A DNA stretch of 45,347 nt from Sphingomonas sp. Y57. Lineage in GTDB: Bacteria > Pseudomonadota > Alphaproteobacteria > Sphingomonadales > Sphingomonadaceae. A program made the position numbers and the translations under genes. The stretch is from NCBI RefSeq assembly GCF_001015195.1, contig NZ_LDES01000052.1, positions 87,150 through 132,496 on the forward strand, read 5' to 3'. The stretch's first letter is position 1. Every line of letters begins with the position of its first letter. This document shows positions 18,401-25,268 of the stretch, one piece after another. Under the pieces are notes generated by a model. That model was not told the origin of the DNA. It ran no database searches and saw only the letters and a program-made list of their open reading frames with translations.

Positions 18401-19204
18401 GTGCCTGCAATAGACCCCAGCCGCTACAAGTGGATCAAGATCGACAAGCGCGAGGACGGCGTCGCCACGCTCACGCTCAACAATCCCACCAAGAAGAACG
18501 CGCTCAGCCGGCCGATGCACCGCGAGCTGCAGTTCATCTGGGCCGATGTCGACATGGACGACGATATCCGCGTGGTCGTGCTGACCGGCGAGGGCAACGC
18601 CTTCTGTGCCGGCACCGACCTGAGCGTCCAGGACGAGGACAACCAGAGCGGGCGCAAGAAGCCGATGACGGGCGCGGCCCGCCGGCTGTTCTGGAACATG
18701 CTCGATTGCGAGAAGCCGATCATCGCCAAGGTGTGCGGGCCGGCCTATGGTGCCGGGGTCAATGTAGCGATCGCCTGCGACATGGTGATCGCGGCCGAGG
18801 GCGCTCGCTTCTGCGACAGCCATGTGAAGATGGGGATCGCGGCGGGCGACGGCGGCCCCGCGCTGTGGCCGTTGCTGATCGGCTTCCACAAGGCCAAGGA
18901 ATATATGATGACCGGCGAGCCGATCGACGCCGCCAAGGCGGCCGAGATGGGGCTGATCAACTATTGCGTGCCCGAGGCGGAGCTTGACGAATTCGTCGAC
19001 GGCTTCGCCCGCAAGATCGCCAATGGCGCGCCGCTGGCGATCAACTACAGCAAGATGTCGATCAACCTGATGCTCAAGCAGCTCACCGCCGGCGCCTTCG
19101 AGATGTCGCAGGCCTATGACCAGCTCACCCTGTTCACCGCCGACCATGCCGAGGGCACCCGGGCCTTCCTCGAGAAGCGCCCGCCCCGCTTCCAGGGGCA
19201 GTAA
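18401..19204 (+). CDS. Crotonase-fold protein lacking both catalytic glutamates (ECH 2)
   Basis: A 267-aa crotonase-family protein starting at GTG 18401, with GGAG at 18390-18393. The fold is clear: TLTLNNPTKKNALSRPMHREL, LTGEGNAFCAGTDLS and CGPAYGAGVNVAIACDMVIAA. Where hydratases have Glu in GGxE, this protein has Asn121; where they have the second Glu, it has His141 (CDSHVKMGIAAGDGG). It is thus unlikely to be a plain hydratase and may be a lyase, hydrolase or isomerase. It is the last gene before a strong terminator. Confidence 0.88.
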   Translation: MPAIDPSRYKWIKIDKREDGVATLTLNNPTKKNALSRPMHRELQFIWADVDMDDDIRVVVLTGEGNAFCAGTDLSVQDEDNQSGRKKPMTGAARRLFWNMLDCEKPIIAKVCGPAYGAGVNVAIACDMVIAAEGARFCDSHVKMGIAAGDGGPALWPLLIGFHKAKEYMMTGEPIDAAKAAEMGLINYCVPEAELDEFVDGFARKIANGAPLAINYSKMSINLMLKQLTAGAFEMSQAYDQLTLFTADHAEGTRAFLEKRPPRFQGQ

Positions 19205-19220
19205 GCCCGATCGAAAGAAA

Positions 19221-19253
19221 GGCCGCGTTCCCCGAGGGGACGCGGCCTTTTTT
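19221..19253 (+). terminator. Rho-independent terminator of the TBDR 1 operon
   Basis: GGCCGCGTTCCCC pairs with GGGGACGCGGCC (one bulged T), closed by a tiny GA loop and followed by TTTTTT at 19248-19253. It lies 16 bases after the ECH 2 stop. Confidence 0.9.
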
Positions 19254-19283
19254 CTGGGGCTTGTCGCCGCTTTGGACCATTCC

Positions 19284-19316
19284 CAAAAAGAAAGGGGCGG
19301 ACCAACGGCCCGCCCC
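19284..19316 (-). terminator. Rho-independent terminator of TBDR 2
   Basis: GGGGCGG at 19294-19300 pairs with CCGCCCC at 19310-19316. The minus-strand transcript would follow the hairpin with a U-rich tract (complement of 19284-19293). Together with the terminator at 19221 it separates the two convergent operons. Confidence 0.85.
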
Positions 19317-19343
19317 TGAAGTTTCCGTCGCGGGACGGTGGGG

Positions 19344-21521
19344 TTAATAGTTGAAGGTCACCGACGCGCCGATCGCGGCGGGCTCGCCATAGGTCTGCTG
19401 GATCGCATAGGTGCCGGGCAGCACCTGGTTGCGATATTTGGTGTCGGTGACGTTGGTGCCGTAGACCGAGAAGGCCCAGCGTTCGTCCGGGGTGGTGTAG
19501 GTCGCGCGCAGGTTGACCAGGCCGTAGGCGCCCTGGCTGAACTGATGCGGCGCGTCATAGTAGAACCTGGTCGTGTAATAGCCGTTCGCGTTCAGGTCGA
19601 GCCGGCCGCCGCCCAGATCGACCCCATAATGCAGGTTCAGGTTTGCCATGAACTTCGGCGAGCGCGGCATGATGTTGCCGCTCGCGTCGGTCGCGAAGGT
19701 GTTGAACAGGCTGAAGGTCGGGCTGGCCGGATCGTTATCCTGCGCATAGGCGACCGCACCCTGGAAATCGCGATATTTGGCGTGGGTGTAGGTGCCCGAG
19801 ACGCTGATGTCGAAATTGTCGGTGAGTTGCGCGGTCAGCGAGGAGTCGAAGCCCCAGATCCGCGAGGTCGCCGCGTTGCGGAAGATCGAGGTGACGCCGA
19901 TATAGGCGGCAACCTGCAGGTCCTTGTAGTTGTAGTAGAAGGCCGAGCTTTCGAAGCGGAACGGACCCTTGGCGGTCTTGAAGCCGACCTCGAACGCGTC
20001 GATCTTCTCGGGCTTGATCTTCGGCGCGGTGGCGAAGGACGAGATCGGCAGGAAGCCCGCCTTGTAGCCGCGGTTGTACGACGCATAGACGTTGGTCGAG
20101 CGGTCGATCTCGTAGCGCAGGATCGCGCGCGGGGACAGGTTGTGGAAGGTGGTCTTCGCACCGTCCGATCCGGCACCCACGAAATTGTCGTAGGAGCCCT
20201 TCACCTTGTCTGTGCCGTAGCGCAGGCCGCCGGTCAGGTAGAAATTGTCGGCGAAGTTCCAGGTGAGGTCGCCGAACGCGGCATAGGCCTCGTTGGTGAT
20301 GTCCGAATTGAAGATCACCAGCGGCGCCGGCAGCCCGTCGATCCGTAGCTGGAAGTTACGATACTGGTTCTTGTTGCGATAATAATAGAGGCCGAGCACC
20401 CAGCTCAGCGGCTGGTTTCCGCTCGACGACAGGTTGAATTCCTGGGTGAAGGTGCGGTCGCGCACATGCCATTCGGGCGTGAAGATGTTCGCCGCGGTGC
20501 CGTCATAGTCGGCAAGCTCATGGGTCTTCTCGTCGCGATATTGGGTGTAGGACTTGAACGCCATGTCGCCCAGGTCGATGTCGGCGGTCAGGCTGGCGGC
20601 ATCGCCGTTGAAGTCGTGCGCGGCCTGGATGCCGTTGCTGGTCACGCGCCGGCCGTCCGCGACGGCATTGCCGGGGATCTTGTTCCCCGCCGACATGCCC
20701 TGGTAGCTGCTGGTGACATAGGCGAAGGGATCGTCGGCCTCCGAATGGCCGTAGGCGGCAACCAGCTTCACCGTCTCGGTCGGCTGGAACAGCAGCTTGC
20801 CGCGCAGCGACCATTTGTCGAACGCCGCGTCCTTGTGGCCGGTGTTGACGTTCCGAATATAACCGTCGCCCTGCTCGTAGAAGCCGGTGAGGTTGACCGC
20901 GACCTTGTCGCTGAGGCCGGTCGAGGCGTAGAAGCTGCCGTTGAGCCGGTTGAACGAGCCGTAGCTCGCCTTCACCGTCGCGTGGGTGTCGAAGGTCGGG
21001 TCCTTGGTCGTTACCAGGATTGCGCCGCCGGTCGAGTTGCGGCCGAACAGCGTGCCCTGCGGACCCTTCAGAACCTGCACGTTCGAAATGCTGAGAAGCT
21101 GGAAATCCGAGCCGAGCTGGTTGGGGATGTAGAAGCCGTCCATGTAGATGGCGACGTTCGAGTTGAGGCCGGGGCCCGACAGCGTCGCGCCAACGCCGCG
21201 GATCGTCGGGGTCACATAGGGACCCGAGCTGTCGAGGCGCAGGCCCGGCGCGTTCTGCGTCAGGTTGTAGAGCGAGTTGGTGCCGGAATTGGCGAGCTGC
21301 TGCTCGCTGACCGAAGCTATCGAGATCGGAACGTCGACCAGGCGTTCGGAGCGGCGCTGCGCCGTCACGACGATGTCCTGAGTGGAATCATCTTCCGCCG
21401 CCGCCTGCGGTTCGGTTGCCGTACCCGTCTGGGCGTGGGCGGCCCCGGCCAGCAATGCGCCGGCTGCCGCGGACAGGACAAGTGCCCGCGAAATATGCAG
21501 AAGTTTGCCTTGGCAGGTCAT
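19344..21521 (-). CDS. TonB-dependent outer-membrane receptor (TBDR 2)
   Basis: A 725-aa receptor with signal peptide ending LLAGAAHAQ, the plug start DIVVTAQRRSERLVDVPISI, VLKGPQGTLFGRNSTGGAILV and the C-terminal FGTNVTDTKYRNQVL-like block (here YGTNVTDTKYRNQVL), ending in VTFNY. It is a close paralogue of TBDR 1 and converges on it. GGGGAGG lies 6 bases upstream of the ATG. It appears to be a single-gene unit with its own promoter (21578-21606) and terminator. Confidence 0.95.
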   Translation of the reverse strand: MTCQGKLLHISRALVLSAAAGALLAGAAHAQTGTATEPQAAAEDDSTQDIVVTAQRRSERLVDVPISIASVSEQQLANSGTNSLYNLTQNAPGLRLDSSGPYVTPTIRGVGATLSGPGLNSNVAIYMDGFYIPNQLGSDFQLLSISNVQVLKGPQGTLFGRNSTGGAILVTTKDPTFDTHATVKASYGSFNRLNGSFYASTGLSDKVAVNLTGFYEQGDGYIRNVNTGHKDAAFDKWSLRGKLLFQPTETVKLVAAYGHSEADDPFAYVTSSYQGMSAGNKIPGNAVADGRRVTSNGIQAAHDFNGDAASLTADIDLGDMAFKSYTQYRDEKTHELADYDGTAANIFTPEWHVRDRTFTQEFNLSSSGNQPLSWVLGLYYYRNKNQYRNFQLRIDGLPAPLVIFNSDITNEAYAAFGDLTWNFADNFYLTGGLRYGTDKVKGSYDNFVGAGSDGAKTTFHNLSPRAILRYEIDRSTNVYASYNRGYKAGFLPISSFATAPKIKPEKIDAFEVGFKTAKGPFRFESSAFYYNYKDLQVAAYIGVTSIFRNAATSRIWGFDSSLTAQLTDNFDISVSGTYTHAKYRDFQGAVAYAQDNDPASPTFSLFNTFATDASGNIMPRSPKFMANLNLHYGVDLGGGRLDLNANGYYTTRFYYDAPHQFSQGAYGLVNLRATYTTPDERWAFSVYGTNVTDTKYRNQVLPGTYAIQQTYGEPAAIGASVTFNY

Positions 21522-21953
21522 GGAGGGCCTCCCCTTATGAAATTCGAGCTATTATCGTACAATTGAGCAATATCGTATTATTCGGACGTTTTTCGCTCGA
21601 CGTCAAGATACGTCGCGGAGCTTCCAACGGGGAGGTGCCGGGGCTGCGCCGAGATTCTCGGCGTGGGCGGCTGTTCGAACCGCGCCCCTCCAGGCAACGG
21701 GGGGCGAGTGAGCGGCGAGCGAGGAATTTCGCTTTGCTGCAACATCCGACTGCCCCCCTCGCAAGTCGCGCAGTCTGCCTCGGTTTCCGCGACACTCGGG
21801 AGTGGGGCGTCGAAACCCCTGTCAGCGAGAACGGTCGAGCCTTCTCGGCCCGGTGGCATGCACATATGTCCAGCCGGTGCCGAAAGCGCTCCGGTTATAG
21901 AGGCCTGGGAAGCCGGCTTATCCTGTCCGGCGGCAGAGCAGGGAGGGCAGGTG
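21522..21953. other. 432-base region without a gene; promoter and stable hairpins
   Basis: The right part holds the TBDR 2 promoter. I see no credible protein gene in the rest. A compact structured patch lies at 21631-21691: GGAGG and CCTCC at its ends, a perfect hairpin CGCCGAG-ATT-CTCGGCG (21647-21663), then a stem-loop whose loop reads CTGTTCGAA, like a tRNA T-arm. It is too short for a whole tRNA. It may be a terminator for the minus-strand operon ending at 21954, a tRNA remnant or a small RNA; none is proven. Confidence 0.4.
21578..21606 (-). promoter_or_regulatory. Candidate promoter of TBDR 2 with CGAAAAACGT element
   Basis: On the minus strand TTGACG (21606-21601), a 17-base spacer and GAATAA (21583-21578) form a promoter. 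The spacer carries CGAAAAACGT (21595-21586), two bases before the -10 box. The match in sequence and position to the promoters at 9729 and 14388 suggests common control. Confidence 0.5.
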
Positions 21954-22361
21954 CTAAATCGCGCCCAACTCGGTCCATGCTGCAATCTCGCCGTCGGAGA
22001 TAGTGAGCGTCACACGCCAGCGGTCCGTGCGGCGCAGGATGTAGATGTGGTCCCATTGGGCAATCGTCTCGTCCTCCGCGCCGAGCATGCGATAGGCCAT
22101 GCGCGCCTCGGCGACCTGGGGGTAAAGCAGGGTAGCGGAGAGGAGTTCGCCCACCGGCTTGGCGACGCCCTGCTTGCGATAGAAATCCAGCAGGTTGACG
22201 ACATGGCTGCGGAAGGCCTGCCGTTCCATCGCGAAGTTCCCGGTCGGCGAGGGGAACAGGCCGACCGGCTCCCACAGTTCCACGATCGTATCGACGTCGC
22301 CCTTGGCGAAGGCCTCGACATAGTTGGCGAAGAAGGCGGCGATCTCGGTTTCGGTCGTCAT
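21954..22361 (-). CDS. SnoaL/NTF2-like small protein
   Basis: A 135-aa protein starting MTTETEIAAFFANYVEAFAKGDVDTIVELW, the helix-helix start of the SnoaL/NTF2 cone fold. It continues with the strand pattern TLLYPQVAEARMAYRML, DHIYILRRTDRWRVTLTISDG. Members serve as small isomerases, cyclases, dehydratases or pure ligand-binding proteins, so the reaction is open. The ATG at 22361 was chosen because the protein begins there like other family members. It is the last gene of the operon that includes the GST, glyoxalase II and glyoxalase I genes. Confidence 0.8.
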   Translation of the reverse strand: MTTETEIAAFFANYVEAFAKGDVDTIVELWEPVGLFPSPTGNFAMERQAFRSHVVNLLDFYRKQGVAKPVGELLSATLLYPQVAEARMAYRMLGAEDETIAQWDHIYILRRTDRWRVTLTISDGEIAAWTELGAI

Positions 22362-22417
22362 GATGGTCCCTTTCCATGCGGGCCCGTGCTGCGGGGCTTC
22401 GATGATGCTGGCAACGC

Positions 22418-23140
22418 TCAGGGGGCAGGCCGGGCGCGCTGGTTGAACAATATCCCGCGGCGGCGCTCCAGTTCCTCGGGGGAGAGGCTGGCGGGATCCT
22501 CGGGCGGGCCGGCCGTCACGGCGAGGCCGCGCTGCACGGCGGGGCGGGCCGATATCTCCTCGAACCACCGTTTCACGTAACGGAACTCGTCGAGATCGAT
22601 GCCCTGTTTCCGCCATCCCATAGTATAGGGATAGGCGGCGATGTCGGCGATCGTATAGGCGTCTCCCGCCACATGGCGGCGATCATAGAGCCGATTGTTG
22701 AGCACGCCGTAGAGCCGGTGAACCTCATCGTCGAAACGCCGCCGGGCGTAGCTCTGGTCGCCCGCGTCGGCCGGCACCTGTGCGAAATGGCCGCGCTCGC
22801 CGAACTTGGGCCCCTGGTTGGCCGCCTGCCACACCACCCACTGAACGACCTCATAGCGGGCGCGGGCATCCTCCCGCGGCCAGAAGCGTCCCTCCTTTTC
22901 AGCGAGATAAAAGAGGATGGCGGCGGATTCGAATACGCTGAGCGGCGCGCCGCCGCCCCTGGGTTCGGTGTCGACGATCGCGGGCATGCGGTTGTTGGGG
23001 CTGATCGCCAGGAAGTCGGCGGTGAACTGGTCGCCTCGACCGAGGTTGACCGGCACGATCCGGTAGGGGACGCCGAGTTCCTCGAGCAGGATCGTGACCT
23101 TGATACCGTTGTTGGTCGGCCAATAATGAAGGTCGATCAT
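22418..23140 (-). CDS. Nu-class glutathione transferase (YfcG/YghU-like)
   Basis: A 240-aa GST. The N-terminal thioredoxin-like domain starts MIDLHYWPTNNGIKVTILLEELGVPYRIVPVNLGRGDQF and has the Thr-Asn pair (PTNNG) and SPNNRMPAIVD typical of YfcG-type enzymes. The glutathione contact FESAAILFYLAEK follows, then the helical domain with WQAANQGPKFGE. Nu-class enzymes often act as disulfide-bond reductases or remove glutathione from conjugates; some sphingomonad members deglutathionylate lignin-derived intermediates. CAGGAGACC precedes the ATG, 22 bases after the glyoxalase II stop. Confidence 0.9.
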   Translation of the reverse strand: MIDLHYWPTNNGIKVTILLEELGVPYRIVPVNLGRGDQFTADFLAISPNNRMPAIVDTEPRGGGAPLSVFESAAILFYLAEKEGRFWPREDARARYEVVQWVVWQAANQGPKFGERGHFAQVPADAGDQSYARRRFDDEVHRLYGVLNNRLYDRRHVAGDAYTIADIAAYPYTMGWRKQGIDLDEFRYVKRWFEEISARPAVQRGLAVTAGPPEDPASLSPEELERRRGILFNQRARPAP

Positions 23141-23161
23141 CGCGGTCTCCTGTTGGACGGA

Positions 23162-23890
23162 CTAGCCCCGGAAAACATCCTTGGCCGCCCGGCGCGACGC
23201 AAACTCCGCGACGGTCGACGCGCGCAGGAACGGGTTGGTATCGCGTTCGTCGGCGATGGTGGTCGGCACGGTGGGCCTTCCCGCAGCCCGCTCCGTGTCG
23301 ATCTCCCGCACCCGTTCCATCAGCGCCGCGTTGCCCGGTTCCACCGTAACGGCGAAGCGGGCGTTGGCCTGGGTATATTCGTGCGCGCAATAGATCAGCG
23401 TTTCCGGCGGCAGCGCGGCCAGTCGCCGCATGTTCGCGAACATCTGGTCGGGAGTGCCTTCGAACAGGCGGCCGCAGCCGAGGGCGAACAGGGTGTCACC
23501 GGTAAAGAGGATCGCCACGTCCGGCAGATGATAGGCAAGATGGACCCTGGTGTGGCCCGGGGTCGACAGGACATGGCCCTCGAAGGTGCCGATGCCGACC
23601 CGGTCACCTTCGCCGACGATGCGGTCGACGCCGGGGATCGGATGCTCGGGATCGTCCGGCGCGATTATCCGGCACCCGGTCGCAGCCTTGATCCCGACAT
23701 TCCCCGCCACATGATCATCGTGCCAGTGCGTGTTCCAGATCTGCGAGATGCGCCAGCCGAGCGATGCAGCCGCCGCGAGGACCGCGGCGTCGACCGCCGG
23801 ATCGACGACGACAGTTTCGCCGCTCGCCTTATCGTGCATCAGCCAGACATAATTGTCGGCCAGCACCGGGACACCGACGACCTCCAGCAC
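23162..23890 (-). CDS. gloB: Hydroxyacylglutathione hydrolase (glyoxalase II-like)
   Basis: A 242-aa metallo-beta-lactamase-fold thioesterase that hydrolyses S-acylglutathione to glutathione plus acid. The binuclear metal motif THWHDDH is at residues 54-60. Further ligands are in STPGHTRVHLAYH, ILFTGDTLFALGCGRLFEG and the C-terminal YCAHEYTQANARFA, all characteristic of GloB. The start is GTG at 23890, immediately after the TAG of the upstream glyoxalase-like gene. In this setting it may process a pathway-specific S-acylglutathione rather than housekeeping lactoylglutathione. The gene symbol denotes the family. Confidence 0.93.
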   Translation of the reverse strand: MLEVVGVPVLADNYVWLMHDKASGETVVVDPAVDAAVLAAAASLGWRISQIWNTHWHDDHVAGNVGIKAATGCRIIAPDDPEHPIPGVDRIVGEGDRVGIGTFEGHVLSTPGHTRVHLAYHLPDVAILFTGDTLFALGCGRLFEGTPDQMFANMRRLAALPPETLIYCAHEYTQANARFAVTVEPGNAALMERVREIDTERAAGRPTVPTTIADERDTNPFLRASTVAEFASRRAAKDVFRG

Positions 23891-24322
23891 CTACCAGCTG
23901 CCCTCGTTGGTCATGGAGAGCCAGGGTTCCTGCGGCGGCAGCGGCTTCTTGCCGGCCTGGACCAGTTCGATGGAGATGTCGTCGGGTGTTTTCACGAACG
24001 CCATGACCCCGTCGCGCGGCGGCCGGTTGATGACCACCCCCGCATCGGAAAGATGCCGGCAAGTGTCATATATGTTATCAACATAGAAGCAGAGGTGGCC
24101 GAAATTGCGGCCGGTGGCGTAGCCGCTCTCATCCCAATTGTGGGTCAGTTCGATCTGGGGGCCATCTTCCTTGCCAATCACGGCCAGGAAGTAGAGCGAG
24201 AAGCGGGCTTCCTCATTGTCGTGACGGTCGACCTGCTTGAGGCCGAGAAGCTCGAAAAATCGGAGCGTCTTCTCGGGATCCGAGATTCGCAGCATCGTGT
24301 GCCAATATTGCGTAGCAGCCAT
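23891..24322 (-). CDS. Glyoxalase I-like VOC-family protein
   Basis: A 143-aa vicinal-oxygen-chelate protein starting MAATQYWHTMLRISDPEKTLRFFELLGLKQV. It resembles lactoylglutathione lyase (H in WHTMLRI, E in PQIELTHNWD, H in GHLCFYVDNIYD, E in DISIELVQ as metal ligands), which converts a hemithioacetal to an S-2-hydroxyacylglutathione. Its pairing with gloB supports a glutathione-dependent aldehyde or keto-aldehyde step. It is the first gene of its operon; the AACATATATGATATCTT element is at 24434-24450. The ATG at 24322 is favoured, with upstream GGAGG 13 bases away. Confidence 0.88.
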   Translation of the reverse strand: MAATQYWHTMLRISDPEKTLRFFELLGLKQVDRHDNEEARFSLYFLAVIGKEDGPQIELTHNWDESGYATGRNFGHLCFYVDNIYDTCRHLSDAGVVINRPPRDGVMAFVKTPDDISIELVQAGKKPLPPQEPWLSMTNEGSW

Positions 24323-24433
24323 GTCGAACAGGTCCTCCAGCACGGTGACGGCCAGGGCGGAGGTCGACGCGGCAAACCCACCGGCACGCCCGGGCAATGT
24401 CGACGGCTCTAGCTGGAGGAGCGTAATCAGGTC

Positions 24434-24450
24434 AACATATATGATATCTT
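24434..24450. promoter_or_regulatory. GntR/FCD operator-like site b
   Basis: AACATATATGATATCTT lies between the SDR stop (24464) and the glyoxalase I-like ATG, 112 bases from the latter. The enclosing 20-mer at 24432-24451 is repeated exactly, inverted, at 26993-27012. It fits the palindrome ACATAT(A/C)-T-GATAT(G/C)T seen elsewhere in the window. Confidence 0.7.
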
Positions 24451-24463
24451 TTGCGGATAATTG

Positions 24464-25231
24464 TCAGTCCATGTTGAGGTGGAGCCCGGCATCGAGCATC
24501 AGCACCGCGCCGGTCATCAGCGACGCTCCGGCGACCAGCCAGTAGATATCTGCGGCGACATCGGCGGTGTGGCCGATCTTCCTGAGTGGGGAGCGGTCGC
24601 GCTGGGCGGCGGCGCGGCGCTCGAAAAGTTCCGGGTCGAGCCGCTGCACGAAGCCATCGGCGACGAGTGCGGGACAGACCGCGTTGACCCGGATCTCCGG
24701 CGCCAGCACGCGGGCCAGCGACAGGGTCAGGGTGTTGGTCGCCCCTTTCGATGCGGCATAGGCCATCGACGATCCGGTGCCGGTGATCCCGCCATAGGAG
24801 GAGACGATCACCACCGCGCCCCGGGCGGCGCGCAACGCGGACGCGCAGGCGCGGACGATCTGGAACGGGCCGGCCGTGTTGACCGTGGTGCTGTGCACGA
24901 AGTCGTCGAGCGTTAGTCCGTCGAGATCGTGCTGCGGCACCATGCGCGAGGCGCCCGCGCTGCTGACCAGCCCGTCAATCCGTCCGAAGCGAGTCATGGC
25001 GGCCACGGCCATGCGGCGGCAATCTTCGTCCCGGCCGACATCGCCCTGTACCGCCAGGCCTTGCAGACCGGCGGCGTACGCCTCGGCAACCAGCGCTTCG
25101 GCGGCGGGGGCCTCGCTTTCAAGGAAGTGGTTGACCACGACGTTCCAGCCCCGGGCGATGAAGTGGCGCACGGTTGCGGCACCTATTCCGGAGGCGCCGC
25201 CTGTCACCAGCACGACCTTCGGCTCGGTCAT
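24464..25231 (-). CDS. Short-chain dehydrogenase/reductase (SDR 1)
   Basis: A 255-aa classical SDR. The NAD(P) motif is VVLVTGGASGIGAATVRHF near the N-terminus, followed by VSSAGAS, the catalytic Ser in VIVSSYGGITGTG and YAASKGA (Tyr-x3-Lys). The C-terminal LMTGAVLMLDAGLHLNMD is typical. I chose the ATG at 25231 (MTEPKVVLVTGG); in-frame upstream ATGs at 25276 and 25300 would overlap the dehydratase stop region. It follows the IlvD/Edd dehydratase in the same operon and probably oxidises or reduces a hydroxy/keto group in that pathway. Confidence 0.92.
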   Translation of the reverse strand: MTEPKVVLVTGGASGIGAATVRHFIARGWNVVVNHFLESEAPAAEALVAEAYAAGLQGLAVQGDVGRDEDCRRMAVAAMTRFGRIDGLVSSAGASRMVPQHDLDGLTLDDFVHSTTVNTAGPFQIVRACASALRAARGAVVIVSSYGGITGTGSSMAYAASKGATNTLTLSLARVLAPEIRVNAVCPALVADGFVQRLDPELFERRAAAQRDRSPLRKIGHTADVAADIYWLVAGASLMTGAVLMLDAGLHLNMD

Positions 25232-25268
25232 GCGGCGCTGCCCTTCGCGGTCAACTGTACCCCGCTGC

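Noticed and set aside
21631-21699. Complete tRNA gene
   Set aside because: Only a T-arm-like stem-loop and one extra hairpin are present; there is no anticodon arm, D arm or full-length acceptor stem.
21862-21869. ACATATGT octamer downstream of the SnoaL-like gene
   Set aside because: It is an 8-base palindrome that shares the half-site letters but lacks the spacing and flanks of the operator; chance occurrence is likely.
24067-24086. TCATATATGTTATC sequence inside the glyoxalase I-like gene
   Set aside because: It resembles an operator half-site but codes for a conserved part (CFYVDNIYDTC) and lacks the second arm, so I did not list it as a site.
22673-24412. Plus-strand open frame of 579 codons opposite the GST and glyoxalase genes
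   Set aside because: It spans three well-supported minus-strand genes with matching boundaries and family motifs.
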